This document shows, one piece after another, positions 27,018 through 37,100 of a DNA stretch of 64,000 bases (position 1 is its first letter; the number at the start of each line of letters is the position of its first letter). The notes beneath the pieces are model-generated. The model was not told where the DNA came from. It made no database searches and saw only the letters and a list, made by a program, of their open reading frames with translations. Made by a program: the position numbers and the translations under genes. Source of the stretch: Streptomyces sp. NRRL WC-3618 (GTDB taxonomy: Bacteria; Actinomycetota; Actinomycetes; Streptomycetales; Streptomycetaceae); NCBI RefSeq assembly GCF_001280005.1, contig NZ_LGDW01000478.1, positions 40,916 to 104,915 on the forward strand. The letters are read 5' to 3'.

Positions 27018-29081
27018 CTACTCCACCACGATGCCGAAGTCCTGCACGAGCTCCTCCAAGCCGCCCCTGTAGCCCTTGCCGCCGAGGACGAAGTCCCAGT
27101 CCCCGTTGGACCTTCGGCGGAAGGAACCCAGTACCAGGGCGGTCTCACCGGGGCGGCCGTCGGACACCTCAAGGCGTCCGAGTTCGCTCATGCCCGGATC
27201 GAGGAGCCGGATACACGCGTCCGTGAAGCCGGACAGGTCGGCGTCCGGGTTCACCTCCGGGTCGATGGCGGCGACGAGTACGAACCGGTCCGCGGACTCC
27301 GGAAGTCCCTCGAAGGCCACGCAGATCGCGGCCTTGTCAGGTACGGCGGCGGGAAGAGCTCGCACTGCGCCGTCGGGTGTCTGGTGGTTGTTGAAGAAGA
27401 CGAAGTGGTCATCGCTGAGCACGCGGTTGCCATGGCAGACGAGGGCGCACACGTCCAGGGCGACGCTTCCGGTCCATGACATGCCCAGGATGTTGTAGTC
27501 GGCGGGCAACTGCGGGCCGGGCCCTGCGGACGGCGGTGTCACCGGGGCGGAGCGGCCACCGCCCTCACCCAGTCGTCCGCGCAGCCCATGACGGTGCAGC
27601 AGGTCGACGAGCTCGGCTCCTGAGACCAGCTCCAGGGGTTTGCCGTTGGCGAAGGTGTGTGAGCCCGGGCCGAACCCCGACGTCGTCACGAGGACGCCCT
27701 TGTTGGCGCCGGCGTCCTGCACGGTGCCGTACAGGTCACGCACCGCCGTGGGTGGCACCGTGTCGCGGTAGCGCTTCACCTGGACGACGATCTTGCCACC
27801 ACGAATGGGCGTCGGATCGTGCGCGTCGACATCCACACCACCGTCGTTCGAACGCTGTGTGGTCACTGCCTGCATCCCCATGGCCCGGAAGAGCTCGGCA
27901 ACCAGATCCTCGAACGCGATCGGATCCATGGCGAACAGGTCCGGTTCCTCATCGCTGCCATGAGCGACAACGCGGTTCCCGACATCTTGCGGCCGTCGAC
28001 TCGGCCGTACGGGAGTGAGCTGGTCGGGCCGCACCGAAAGCTGCCCTCGCAGTCCGTCGGCCAGGCAGCTGACCGCGTCCACCTGCGCCAGGTGCAGTTC
28101 GCGGAACGACGACGCGGAAACCATCGCTGTCGCGAGGAAGATGTGGCCGCGCCGGCCCGTGGTCGGGTCGTGTTCGTCCACGAACCCGTTCAAGGTGACC
28201 GATTCGAGCGCGTCCAGCTCATCGGCGGCGAACAACTCGTGCAGGACAAGCAGCACGCACTGCGCGAGAACCTCTCGGTACAGGGCGCGGCGTTGGCCCG
28301 CCGGGCGGGGCGCCTCCTTGTCCTGGTCGAGGGACGACACGTATCGCACGGACTTGGCTTCCGGGATCACGGCGTATCCGGGCAGCTCCCAGTCGAGAAC
28401 CAGATGCCGGGCTGCCGCGTCGTAGGCCGCCGATGTCTGGCGGGGAAAGTCGTCGGGCCAGGTGCCCGACGCGTAGAGGGCGGCGGAGAAGTACTCGACC
28501 ACCGAATCGGGGTCGCCGCGCCGGACGCCTTCGGTCACCTGGCGAATGCCCGCGTTGTGTCGACGAACCTCCGCCAGCTGAGCGCTGGCCCACGCCTCGT
28601 ACTCCCGCTGGGACGCGGCCAATTGCCGCAGACGTTGCGCTTCCGCGGCCTGCGCGGCCTGCCAGTCCCGTTCGAAGCGGGCCCGTGCTTCGGCCTGGGC
28701 CTGCGCGCGGCGGCTCGCTGTCCAGCCGCCCTGCGCCTGGTACTGATCCGGGCTCGGCATCGGCACGGAGTAGGCCAACGAGCCGGAAGAGAAGGGCTGG
28801 ACCTCCTCGGCCTTCATGAGTACGGCGGCGCTGAAGGCCGGTGACTGACACCCAGCGGCGAGAAGACCCTGCAAGGACGCGACCTGTGCGTCCAGCTCCT
28901 CCGTGCGACGCTGCGCCTCCGCCTGGCGGTACTCGCGGTGGCTCTGGGCTGCTCGCCTCTGATAGGCCCGCGCCTGTTGTTCTTCCCGCCTCTGCCGGCG
29001 GGCTGCGGCTTCCAGCTCGCGCTGCTGCTGCCGTTGCATCTCGGCCCAGATGCCGAGAGCTCCCGTAGAACGACGGCTCAT
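27018..29081 (-). CDS. Coiled-coil / Mrr-type nuclease / TerD fusion protein
   Basis: The product is 687 residues from ATG 29081, with GGGGAGGG about ten bases upstream. Residues ~5-180 are dense in Gln, Arg, Ala and Glu and form two coiled-coil stretches. Residues ~185-370 are a globular region with no family name I know (SVVEYFSAALYASGTWPDDF onward). Residues ~385-500 are an Mrr-like endonuclease domain: FEDLVAELF, then GGVDVDAHD with Asp417, then VVQVKRY with Gln434 and Lys436, the D...QxK active site. A short linker leads to a TerD domain at ~525-687 (SDDHFVFFNN, ETALVLGSF, DFGIVV). TerD folds bind calcium in stress and tellurite-resistance systems. The protein thus joins DNA cleavage to a Ter sensor. 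It stands alone in transcription. Confidence 0.88.
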   Translation of the reverse strand: MSRRSTGALGIWAEMQRQQQRELEAAARRQRREEQQARAYQRRAAQSHREYRQAEAQRRTEELDAQVASLQGLLAAGCQSPAFSAAVLMKAEEVQPFSSGSLAYSVPMPSPDQYQAQGGWTASRRAQAQAEARARFERDWQAAQAAEAQRLRQLAASQREYEAWASAQLAEVRRHNAGIRQVTEGVRRGDPDSVVEYFSAALYASGTWPDDFPRQTSAAYDAAARHLVLDWELPGYAVIPEAKSVRYVSSLDQDKEAPRPAGQRRALYREVLAQCVLLVLHELFAADELDALESVTLNGFVDEHDPTTGRRGHIFLATAMVSASSFRELHLAQVDAVSCLADGLRGQLSVRPDQLTPVRPSRRPQDVGNRVVAHGSDEEPDLFAMDPIAFEDLVAELFRAMGMQAVTTQRSNDGGVDVDAHDPTPIRGGKIVVQVKRYRDTVPPTAVRDLYGTVQDAGANKGVLVTTSGFGPGSHTFANGKPLELVSGAELVDLLHRHGLRGRLGEGGGRSAPVTPPSAGPGPQLPADYNILGMSWTGSVALDVCALVCHGNRVLSDDHFVFFNNHQTPDGAVRALPAAVPDKAAICVAFEGLPESADRFVLVAAIDPEVNPDADLSGFTDACIRLLDPGMSELGRLEVSDGRPGETALVLGSFRRRSNGDWDFVLGGKGYRGGLEELVQDFGIVVE

Positions 29082-29351
29082 GTGCTGCAGGCCCTCCCCA
29101 GGACGTTGGCAGCCGGGAGACACATGGTTGTCCCCACAACCAACTGTGACGAGATGACTCTATCCAGCAATCGCCGGCTCGCATATCCAGTCGCCAACAG
29201 CCACCCGCCCACCCATACCCGCAGGTCAACCTGACTGGAGAGTAACCATTTCCGCCCCGGGCGGAATCCCGGGCAGCGGCGGCTGGTGCGGGCAGTCTCC
29301 GGACGAATGACGACCACCTGGGAGTCGACCACGACATTGCCGGAGGAATCC

Positions 29352-30026
29352 ATGGCACCGATGGCGGCATACGACGAGATAGCGGACTGGTACGAGACGG
29401 AGTTCCTCGCCAGAACACCGGGAGACGGCCACCCGCTGAGCCTGGGCGGCCTCCTGCGCGACCTGCTCGGTGAAGGCGATGGCACCTGCCTGGAGATCGG
29501 CTGCGGCACGGGCGTCCACGCGGCTCTGGTTCGCGAACTGGGCTGGACACCGGTGGGCATCGACCTCTCCGAGGGGATGCTGCGCCACGCCCGTGGACGG
29601 TTGCCGGTAGCCCAGGCCGATGCCGAGCGGCTGCCCCTGCGGGACGAGTCCGTCCGCGCCGTGATCGCGATGATGGTCCACACTGACATGCCTGGATATC
29701 CGGCGGTGGTACGTGAAGCCGCGCGCGTCCTCCAGCCGGGCGGCACGTTCGTGCATGTCGGCGTCCACCCCTGTTTCTGCGGCGGATTCGCCGACTTCAG
29801 CGATCCGGAAGCGGCGGTGATCCGTCCCGGCTACCTCAGCAGCGGCTACTGGACGAAGGAGTCCTGGACCAACAAGGGAGTGCGCGACAAGGTGGGCGCC
29901 GTGCACCGCCCGCTTCCCGAGCTGTTGCACACCTTCCTCGACGCCGGTCTGACACTCGCCGGGTTCGCCGAAGGCGGCGCACCGACCCCTATCGTTCTGG
30001 CAGTCAAGGGCACCAAGCGTGCGTGA
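29352..30026 (+). CDS. Class I SAM-dependent methyltransferase
   Basis: The product is 224 residues from ATG 29352, with GGAGGA four to nine bases upstream; a longer frame begins at 29286 but lacks a site. Motif I is CLEIGCGTGVHAALV, motif II VGIDLSEGML, and motif IV-like AVIAMMVHTDM with post-motif VLQPGGTFVH. This is the methyltransferase type 11 group that acts on small molecules. HPCFCGGFAD is a distinctive inner segment. The target is unknown. The stop overlaps the longest reading of the next gene, so the pair may be co-translated. Confidence 0.87.
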   Translation: MAPMAAYDEIADWYETEFLARTPGDGHPLSLGGLLRDLLGEGDGTCLEIGCGTGVHAALVRELGWTPVGIDLSEGMLRHARGRLPVAQADAERLPLRDESVRAVIAMMVHTDMPGYPAVVREAARVLQPGGTFVHVGVHPCFCGGFADFSDPEAAVIRPGYLSSGYWTKESWTNKGVRDKVGAVHRPLPELLHTFLDAGLTLAGFAEGGAPTPIVLAVKGTKRA

Positions 30027-30066
30027 AGGGGGGGAATCATTCGCCGCCGAAGCAAGTTCACGAGGC

Positions 30067-30756
30067 ATGGCTGTCATCCACCACACGACCATGTCCCCCG
30101 GCAAGCTGGAGCTGCTCGCGGCCTGGCTGCCCACGCGCCCCTGGTACGTCGCATCGGGTCGTGGGCCGGAGTTGTCCAAGGCCGGGGGTTTTCGGCTCGA
30201 CGACCCTGATGGGGAGGTGGGCCTCGAGTTCATGGTGGTCACGGATACGTCCGGTGAGAAGCCGGTCTCCTACCACGTGCCGCTCAGCTACCGGGGCGCG
30301 CCGCTCGACGGCGCCGACCACACACTCGTCGGGACGTCCGAGCACGGGGTGCTGGGCAAGCGATGGATCTACGACGGGGCCCATGACCCGGTGCTCGTGG
30401 CTCAGCTGCTCGCGCTCCTCCAGGGCCGCGCCGCCGCACAGGCCCAGAGCGTGAGCGACGCGCCCGATCCCTCGGTCGCCGGTCACTTCACGGGCGCCGG
30501 CTTCTCCACCGAGGTCGCGTCCGTTGCCGTCACCGATGGTCAGCACGGCACCGCGGTCGTGGTGGAGACCGTGGCGGGAAGTGAACCGGCGAGCACCCTG
30601 ACCCTTCAGGTGACGCGGGTCCTGCCGCCGCCGGAAGCAGGGGCGGCGGGTAGCGACCCGACCGGTCCCCGGGGGCACGTGACCGCGGGCTGGCGCCTGC
30701 CGGACGGTGGCGAGGGCCGCGCCCCCTTCGCACTCGTCGGCGACGCCCCGCACTGA
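30067..30756 (+). CDS. Maltokinase N-terminal-cap-like protein
   Basis: The product is 229 residues from ATG 30067 (MAVIHHTTMSPGKLELLAAW). The opening and the sequence LPTRPWY, then FMVVTDTSG, YHVPLSYRG and GTSEHGVLGKRWIYDG resemble the cap domain found ahead of mycobacterial/streptomycete maltokinase and in free-standing proteins. No kinase domain follows. Function is therefore unknown; it may bind a sugar or act with a partner. An alternative GTG start at 30019 overlaps the methyltransferase stop by eight bases; I prefer the ATG because the family begins there, though the AGG before it is only one base away. Confidence 0.72.
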   Translation: MAVIHHTTMSPGKLELLAAWLPTRPWYVASGRGPELSKAGGFRLDDPDGEVGLEFMVVTDTSGEKPVSYHVPLSYRGAPLDGADHTLVGTSEHGVLGKRWIYDGAHDPVLVAQLLALLQGRAAAQAQSVSDAPDPSVAGHFTGAGFSTEVASVAVTDGQHGTAVVVETVAGSEPASTLTLQVTRVLPPPEAGAAGSDPTGPRGHVTAGWRLPDGGEGRAPFALVGDAPH

Positions 30757-30852
30757 AACAGAGCGAACTTCTGCCGGAAGCAGGCAGGCGGGCAGCGGGC
30801 AGCGGGCGAAATTCGACAGCGGACGCAAATCCTCCGTCCTACGATCGCTCAC

Positions 30853-31809
30853 ATGCTGCTTCGAAGAACGTTACGGATGATCGTGGTCATCGCGGTGGCC
30901 CTCGCAGCGGCGGTGCAGGGAGGTGCCGCGAACGCGGCGACCGCCGGCCCGGCGGACCAACCACCGTCGCATGAACGGCAGTTGCTCTACTACAACCACG
31001 CCTACGGGGTGTTCGACCGGGAGACCGCCGACGCCATCGAGCACTCCGCCTATCTGCGGGAGTTCGCCAACTTCCAGGTCCGCACGACCACCGGCTCCGG
31101 CGGTGAGACCTGGACCGGACGGTATCTGATGGGCCGCGAGACCTACTTCGAGCTGTTCGGCGTCGGCGACGTACCCGGCCAGGACGGCCTCCTCGGCTCC
31201 GCCGGCACGGGACTGTCGACCGAACGGGCCGGTGACCAGGCCACGGTGATCGAGCGGTTGAAGGCGGAAGGGGTCACCGACCCGGTCCTGTTCCTCCAGA
31301 CGCGGGACTTCGGCGACGGCGTCCCGGTGCCGTGGTTCGACGCGGTCCTCACCACCCTCGAGTACGACGCCTACGACGCCTGGGCGATGGAGTACCGGCC
31401 GGAGTACTTCGCCGACCCGCGCGGCAACACCGAGCCCGCCGCCTTCCCCGGTGACGTCGGCCGGGAACGCTACCTGTCCGACCTCTACCGCGACCGCCTG
31501 ATGCGCGACGTCACCTCGGTCCGCTTCGCGGTCACCGCGGGCGACCTCGCCGACACGGTGCCGCTGCTGCGGGCCGGCGGTTTCGCCGTCCGGTCGGTGG
31601 CGAACGGTGGCGTCGTCGCACGGGGCGGCGGCACCACGATCCGCTACGACGTCGTCGGGCGCGAACACGCGGGGATGCGGCGCGTCGAGATGTCCCTCAA
31701 CCACCCCGTGAAATACCGGCACGTGGAGCAGCTCGGCCACTCGACTCTCGTCGTCGGCCCGGGCACCCGCGCGGTGTGGACGTTCGACGACACCAGCGGC
31801 GCCGGATGA
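30853..31809 (+). CDS. Secreted DUF5829-type protein
   Basis: The product is 318 residues with a signal peptide (RRTLRMIVVIAVALAAAVQGG, cleavage near NAATA). The mature protein shows QLLYYNHAYGVFDRETADAI and TWTGRYLMGRETYFELFG, patterns I associate with DUF5829, a family that resembles glyoxalase/VOC-like folds (a metal-site His and Glu in NHAYG and RETYFELF). Reaction and substrate are unknown. The gene ends before a perfect hairpin shared with the convergent alcohol dehydrogenase. Confidence 0.78.
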   Translation: MLLRRTLRMIVVIAVALAAAVQGGAANAATAGPADQPPSHERQLLYYNHAYGVFDRETADAIEHSAYLREFANFQVRTTTGSGGETWTGRYLMGRETYFELFGVGDVPGQDGLLGSAGTGLSTERAGDQATVIERLKAEGVTDPVLFLQTRDFGDGVPVPWFDAVLTTLEYDAYDAWAMEYRPEYFADPRGNTEPAAFPGDVGRERYLSDLYRDRLMRDVTSVRFAVTAGDLADTVPLLRAGGFAVRSVANGGVVARGGGTTIRYDVVGREHAGMRRVEMSLNHPVKYRHVEQLGHSTLVVGPGTRAVWTFDDTSGAG

Positions 31810-31830
31810 CTGCGTGAACGACAGCACGAA

Positions 31831-31863
31831 GACCGTGGAAGCGCCGGATGCGCTTCCACGGTC
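31831..31863. terminator. Perfect 14-bp hairpin between convergent genes
   Basis: GACCGTGGAAGCGC pairs perfectly with GCGCTTCCACGGTC across CGGAT. It separates the DUF5829 gene from the adh gene and marks the right edge of the accessory segment. Confidence 0.88.
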
Positions 31864-31887
31864 GTACACCCTCAGGGTCGGACAGGA

Positions 31888-32931
31888 TCAGATCGTCGCC
31901 GTGTCGATCACGAAGCGGTAGCGGACGTCGCTCGCGAGGACCCGCTCGTACGCCTTGTTGATCTCCGAGGCACTGATCAGCTCGATCTCGGAGCCCAGGC
32001 CGTGCTCGGCGCAGAAGTCGAGCATCTCCTGGGTCTCGGCGATGCCGCCGATCATGGAGCCGGCGAGGGTCTTGCGGCCGCCGATGAGGGAGAAGAGGTT
32101 GAGGGCGATGGGCTCCTCGGGGGCGCCCACATTGATCAGCGCGCCGTCGGTCTTCAGCAGCGCGAGGTACGCGCCGAAGTTCAGCGGGGCGGAGACCGTC
32201 GACAGGATGATGTCGAAGGTGCCGGCCAGCTCCTCGAAGGTCTTCGGGTCGCTGGTGGCGTAGTAGTGGTCGGCGCCCAGCTTCAGGCCGTCCTCCTGCT
32301 TGCGCAGGGACTGCGAGAGGACCGTGACCTCGGCGCCGAGGGCGTGCGCGATCTTGACGCCCATGTGGCCGAGGCCACCCATGCCGAGGACGGCGACCTT
32401 CTTGCCGGGGCCGGCGTTCCAGTGCTTCAGCGGGGAGTACGTGGTGATGCCGGCGCAGAGCAGCGGCGCGGCCACGTCGAGGGAGAGGCCGTCGGGGATG
32501 CGGACGGTGAAGCTCTCGGCCACGACGATCTTCTGGGAGTAGCCGCCGTACGTCCGCTCACCGTTCTTGTCGACGTCGTTGTACGTGCCGACGCTGCCGC
32601 CGGTGCAGTACTGCTCCTGGCCGTCCTTGCAGTTCTCGCACTCGCGGCACGAGTCGACGAGGCAGCCGACGCCCACGCGGTCGCCGACCGCGAACTTGGT
32701 GACCCCGGGGCCGACCGCCTCGACGACACCGGCGATCTCGTGGCCGGGAACCATCGGGAACATGGCCTCGCCCCAGCCCTCGGTGGCCTGGTGGATGTCG
32801 GAGTGGCAGATTCCGGCGAACTTGATGTCGATCAGGACGTCGAACTCACCGACCTCGCGACGTTCGATGGTGGTGCGCTCAAGCGGAGCCTTGGCGGAGG
32901 GGACGGCGTATGCAGCGACAGTGGTGGTCAT
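31888..32931 (-). CDS. Zinc-dependent NAD(P) alcohol dehydrogenase (YahK/cinnamyl type)
   Basis: The product is 347 residues. Catalytic-zinc ligands are Cys42-region [10 protein letters not shown] and GHEIAG; the structural zinc site is [15 protein letters not shown] with four cysteines. The Rossmann fold shows [13 protein letters not shown]. The [11 protein letters not shown] and [10 protein letters not shown] segments place it in the broad-specificity aldehyde reductase/cinnamyl alcohol dehydrogenase branch that uses NADPH. It reduces aldehydes in detoxification. It diverges from an MmyB-type regulator, and a perfect 16-base palindrome lies between them, so it is probably the regulated target. 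Confidence 0.93.
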   Translation of the reverse strand: MTTTVAAYAVPSAKAPLERTTIERREVGEFDVLIDIKFAGICHSDIHQATEGWGEAMFPMVPGHEIAGVVEAVGPGVTKFAVGDRVGVGCLVDSCRECENCKDGQEQYCTGGSVGTYNDVDKNGERTYGGYSQKIVVAESFTVRIPDGLSLDVAAPLLCAGITTYSPLKHWNAGPGKKVAVLGMGGLGHMGVKIAHALGAEVTVLSQSLRKQEDGLKLGADHYYATSDPKTFEELAGTFDIILSTVSAPLNFGAYLALLKTDGALINVGAPEEPIALNLFSLIGGRKTLAGSMIGGIAETQEMLDFCAEHGLGSEIELISASEINKAYERVLASDVRYRFVIDTATI

Positions 32932-32995
32932 GCCGGGATGTCTCCTAGGGGGATTCGCGCCCGGCCGCCTTCTGACCGGGTGCGAAGTTCAGTCT

Positions 32996-33011
32996 GCCGA
33001 ACATGTTCGGC
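32996..33011. promoter_or_regulatory. Perfect 16-bp palindrome in the adh/regulator intergenic region
   Basis: GCCGAACATGTTCGGC is exactly self-complementary. It lies 65 bases upstream of the adh start and about 80 bases before the divergent regulator start, which is where a shared operator would be. Confidence 0.68.
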
Positions 33012-33092
33012 CTCACCCAGCCCACGCTTCAGCGTACGTTCGCCGGTCCTACCACTGGCGGGGTCAGGCTGGTGTTCGTACGACCGGGAATA

Positions 33093-34034
33093 ATGGACCG
33101 TATGGACGAACACCCCGAATCAGCGTATCCGGCGGACGCCTCCGCAACCGGGCGGAGCCCTGGGGGTGCCTTGGACCGGCGTGCCGAGCTCAGTGAGTTC
33201 CTGCGCACCCGGCGGGCCCGGCTCAAGCCGGAGGACGTGGGGCTGCCGGACTTCGGGCGGCACCGCCGGGTGCCCGGCCTGCGCCGCGAGGAGCTGGCCC
33301 AGCTGGCCGGGGTGTCCGTCGCCTACTACACGCGGCTCGAACAGGGCAACGGGCAGAACGTCTCCGCGGAGGTCCTCGACGCCATCGCCCGCGCCCTGCG
33401 GCTGACGGGCGCCGAGCACGCCCACCTCACCCACCTCGCCAAGCCGAAGCAGCACAAGAAGAAGCCGTCGGCGCGGGCACAGGTCGTACGCGGGACGCTG
33501 CGGCAGTTGCTCGACACGCTGGACGGTGTCCCGGCGTACATCGCGGGGCGGCGTACGGACATCCTGGCGTGGAACGCGATGGCCGCGTCCCTCTTCGGGG
33601 ACTGGGACGAACTGCCGCCGCAGGACCGGAACTGGGCGCGGCTGGTGTTCCTGCGGCCCGAGTACCACGACTTGTTCACGGACTGGGAGCAGAAGGCGAT
33701 CGACATCGTCTGCCATCTGCGCATGGACGCCGGCTGCTATCCGGAGGACCCGAGGCTGTCCGCGCTGGTGGGTGAGCTGTCGGTGAAGAGCGAGGAGTTC
33801 CGGCGGCTGTGGGCGACCCACGACGTCAAGGAGAAGAGCTACGGGGTGAAGCGGATCCATCATCCCCTGGTGGGTGAACTGACCCTGAACTACGAGTCGT
33901 TCAGACTCCCGGACGACAGCGACCAGTCGCTGATCGTGTACAACGCGGAACCGGGCTCCCCGTCGGCCCAGGCCATGCGCCTACTGGCGAGCTGGGGCCG
34001 GGACGCGACGAAGATCAGCCCTTCCGGCGTCTAA
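33093..34034 (+). CDS. XRE/MmyB-type transcriptional regulator
   Basis: The product is 313 residues from ATG 33093 (an ATG nine bases on is equally possible). An XRE helix-turn-helix spans residues ~30-100: RRVPGLRREELAQLAGVSV and YYTRLEQGNGQNVS. The C-terminal ~170 residues form the MmyB-like ligand-binding domain (ILAWNAMAASLFGDW, NWARLVFL). Members of this family regulate adjacent oxidoreductases in streptomycetes, and MmyB controls methylenomycin synthesis. Here the neighbour is the divergent alcohol dehydrogenase. The ligand is unknown; fatty-acid-like molecules bind some PAS-type folds of this group. Confidence 0.93.
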   Translation: MDRMDEHPESAYPADASATGRSPGGALDRRAELSEFLRTRRARLKPEDVGLPDFGRHRRVPGLRREELAQLAGVSVAYYTRLEQGNGQNVSAEVLDAIARALRLTGAEHAHLTHLAKPKQHKKKPSARAQVVRGTLRQLLDTLDGVPAYIAGRRTDILAWNAMAASLFGDWDELPPQDRNWARLVFLRPEYHDLFTDWEQKAIDIVCHLRMDAGCYPEDPRLSALVGELSVKSEEFRRLWATHDVKEKSYGVKRIHHPLVGELTLNYESFRLPDDSDQSLIVYNAEPGSPSAQAMRLLASWGRDATKISPSGV

Positions 34035-34060
34035 AACAGCCCCATTGGCGTCCCAATCAG

Positions 34061-34145
34061 CCCCTCCGGCGGCTAAATCAGCCCCTCCGGCGTTTGAGGA
34101 GCGGGGGTCCGGGGGCGGGGCCCCCGAGGGGTTCCCCCCGACGGG
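34061..34145. repeat. Dispersed repeat element with hairpin, between convergent genes
   Basis: Contains the core CCCCTCCGGCGTTTGAGGAG, shared with elements near 46446 and 58361, followed by a GC hairpin (CGGGGGC and GCCCCCG at 34110-34126). A partial second core, with an altered ending, precedes it. It may act as a terminator for both flanking genes. Confidence 0.7.
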
Positions 34146-34191
34146 CCGTCCGCCCCCGCACGCCTCGCGCCCAACTTGCCGTAGCGGCGCC

Positions 34192-37100
34192 CTACTTGCC
34201 GTAATACGCGTTATAAATCGAGATCGTCGACTTGTTGCCGCCCCTGTCGCTGATCTTCGCGTGGAAGGAGATCGCCTCCCCCTTCTTCGGGTTCACGACA
34301 GTGATCTTCCCGTTGCGCACGGTGAGCTTCTTCCAGGTCCTGCCGTAGTCGTACGACGCGTACACCGACAGCGTCCGCAGGTTGCGGCCTCGCGCCGAGC
34401 CCTCGACGACGACCGGGAACGTGACCCTCCTGTCCGCCGCGACCTTGTTGTCGAGGCCGACGGGCGCGTTGAAGCGGATCGTGGAGGCCGCGAGCTGGGC
34501 CCCGTCCTCTCCCGGCTTCTTCGACCGGAACGTCCAGCTCGCGTCGACCCGGGTGGACGCCTGGGCGACCTTGACGCTGCGCTTGACCGACGTCGTCAGC
34601 TTGTACGCGGCGTCGCCCGCCGGAACCACGAACGGCTTCTCGGCGTCCACCGGGTCGTCGGTCGTGCCGACCTTCCTGCCGTTGCGGTAGAGCGTCGTCG
34701 TCACCGCCGTGAGCTCGGACGAGCCGGGGTGGCCCGCCGCGTCGGCGAACAGCGGCAGCTGACCGTAGATGTTGTTGCCTACCCGGAAGAGGCCGTACCC
34801 GGCCGGCAGCCGCGGGCCGAAGACCGCGGTGTTGAAGGTCTGCGTGTACGTGCCGCCCGGGTTCAGCTTCCGCACGCCGTCGGTCGAGTAGTAGGCGTCG
34901 GGGACCGGGTGGCCTTCCGCGTCCCTGCCCTTGAACTGGGTGAGGTCGAAGAGCCACTGGACGTTGTCACCCGTGGACACGTAGGTCGTACGGGTGGTCG
35001 GCAGCGCCTGCTCGACGGGCTTGCCGAAGCCGAGGTCCTCGGGCAGGAAGGCGACCACGCCGAGCGCGCCCGTCTTGCGGGGTGATCCGGCACCGAGACG
35101 GTTCGACACCGTGGCGAGGTCGCTCGCCTTGAAGTGGCGGACCTTGTCGCCCTGGATCTTCCTGACCTTCGCGGTGGTGATCACGTCGTACTCCGCGCGC
35201 GGGCCCTTGCTGAACTGGCCGAACCAGGTCTGCGAGAGGCCGGTGAGCTCGGGGCCCATGTGCGCCATCCGCACGTTGGCGAAGGAGTCGAGGTCCACGG
35301 CGATACTGATGCCCGGGACGGCGTACGTGTAGCCGACCGTCACCCTCTGCGGTTTGGCGGCGGCGTCCGGCACCGTGATGTCCGCGGCCTTGGTGGTGCG
35401 CGCGTCGATCGTCACCGAGGTGTTCCGGGTGATCGTCAGCTTCGGCTGGACCAGCCAGTCGAGGCCCTCACCGCCCAGGTCGGGCCGGGTGAAGTCCTTC
35501 GCGATCCACGCGTCCATGAGGTACGTGCCCTTGGGCAGACGCATGGTCGTGACGCCGGTGGCGGTCGGCGGGACCTGGTAACCGCGGTCGGTGGCGAGAC
35601 CGGTGTAGCCCGCGAAGATCGTGTAGTAGTCGCCCGTCGGCTGCCCGGCCTTGTTGATGTGCTTGACCGTGACGTCGTACGACTCGATCTCCCGGTTGAC
35701 CGCCGCCCCCGTACGGACGCTCTGCGCGCCCGCCGTCGCCGTCACGTACGAGGTGTACGCGCCGTCGAGGGTGCCGCCCAGCTTGGTGTTGACGGTGTAG
35801 CCGACCGAGGCCTTGCCGCCCGCCGGGACCTTCAGGGTCGTCGCGGACAGCTTGAAGAAGCCGGCCGGGGCGGCCCGGCCCTTCGGGTCGGTCGCGGTCG
35901 CCGCCAGCTTCAGCGTGACGTCGGTCGTGCCGAGGTTGCGGTACGTCAGCTGCCTGGTGAGCGGGGTGTCGTCGGTGTGCGGCCACGCCTGCGTGCCGAA
36001 GCTCACCGACGCGGGGTCGGCGATCACGGTCTGCTTGATGGCCTTGTCGACCTGGATCCGGCCCGAACCCTGCTGGAACGGCGTGTACTTGCCGCCCTTC
36101 GCGGACCCGGTGAGCGCGCCCTTGATCTCGGCGTACGTCCAGGTCGGGTGCTCCTGCTTGAGGATCGCCGCCGCGCCCGCCACATGCGGCGTCGCCATCG
36201 ACGTACCCGACAGGGTGAGGTACCCGGCCGGCTTCTCGCCCTCCTCCTGCTCGATGAGGCTGCCCTTGGCGGAGGCGGCCGTGATGTTCACGCCGGGTGC
36301 GGTCACGTCCGGCTTGATGGCGCCGTCGCCGACGCGCGGGCCGGTGCTGGAGAAGTCGGCCAGCAGATCCCGGTCGTCGACGGCGCCGACGGTGAGCGCC
36401 GCGTCGGCGCTGCCCGGCGAACCGACCGTCTCCGGACCGTCGTTGCCTGCCGCGATCGCGAAGAGGATGCCCTTCTCGGCGGACAGCTTGTTGACCGTCG
36501 CCTCCAGCGGGTCCACCTCGGGGGTGTCCCGGCCGCCGAGGCTCAGGTTGACGACCTGGGCGCCCTGCTCGGCCGCCCACTCCATGCCGGCGAGGATGCT
36601 CGAGTCGTCACCTTCACCGGTGTCGTCCAGGACCTTGCCGCTGATGATCTTGGCGCCGGGTGCGACGCCCTTGTACTTGCCGCCGGACTTGGCTCCGGTG
36701 CCCGCCGCGATGGACGCGACGTGCGTGCCGTGGCCGACCTTGTCGGCGACTGTCGTGGCCGTCGAGAAGTTCTTGGCCGCGATCACCTGGTTCCTGAGGT
36801 CCGGGTGGGTGGCGTCGACACCCGTGTCCAGGACGGCGATCTTGACGCCCTTGCCGTCGTAGCCGGCCGCCCACGCCTTCGGCGCGCCGATCTGCGGCAC
36901 GGACTTGTCGAGGCTCGCCCTACGGGTGCCGTCGAGCCAGATGTGCGCGATCCCGGCGGCGGTCCTGTCGCCGTTGGTCACCGCGTCCCAGAGTTCGGCG
37001 GTGTCCTTCTGCGGCGCCTGTACGGCGTCCGCGTTCAGGGACTTCAGCGTCCGGCGCAGGGTGCCCGCGTCGCGGACGTCGGCCTTGGTGGCGGTCGCCG

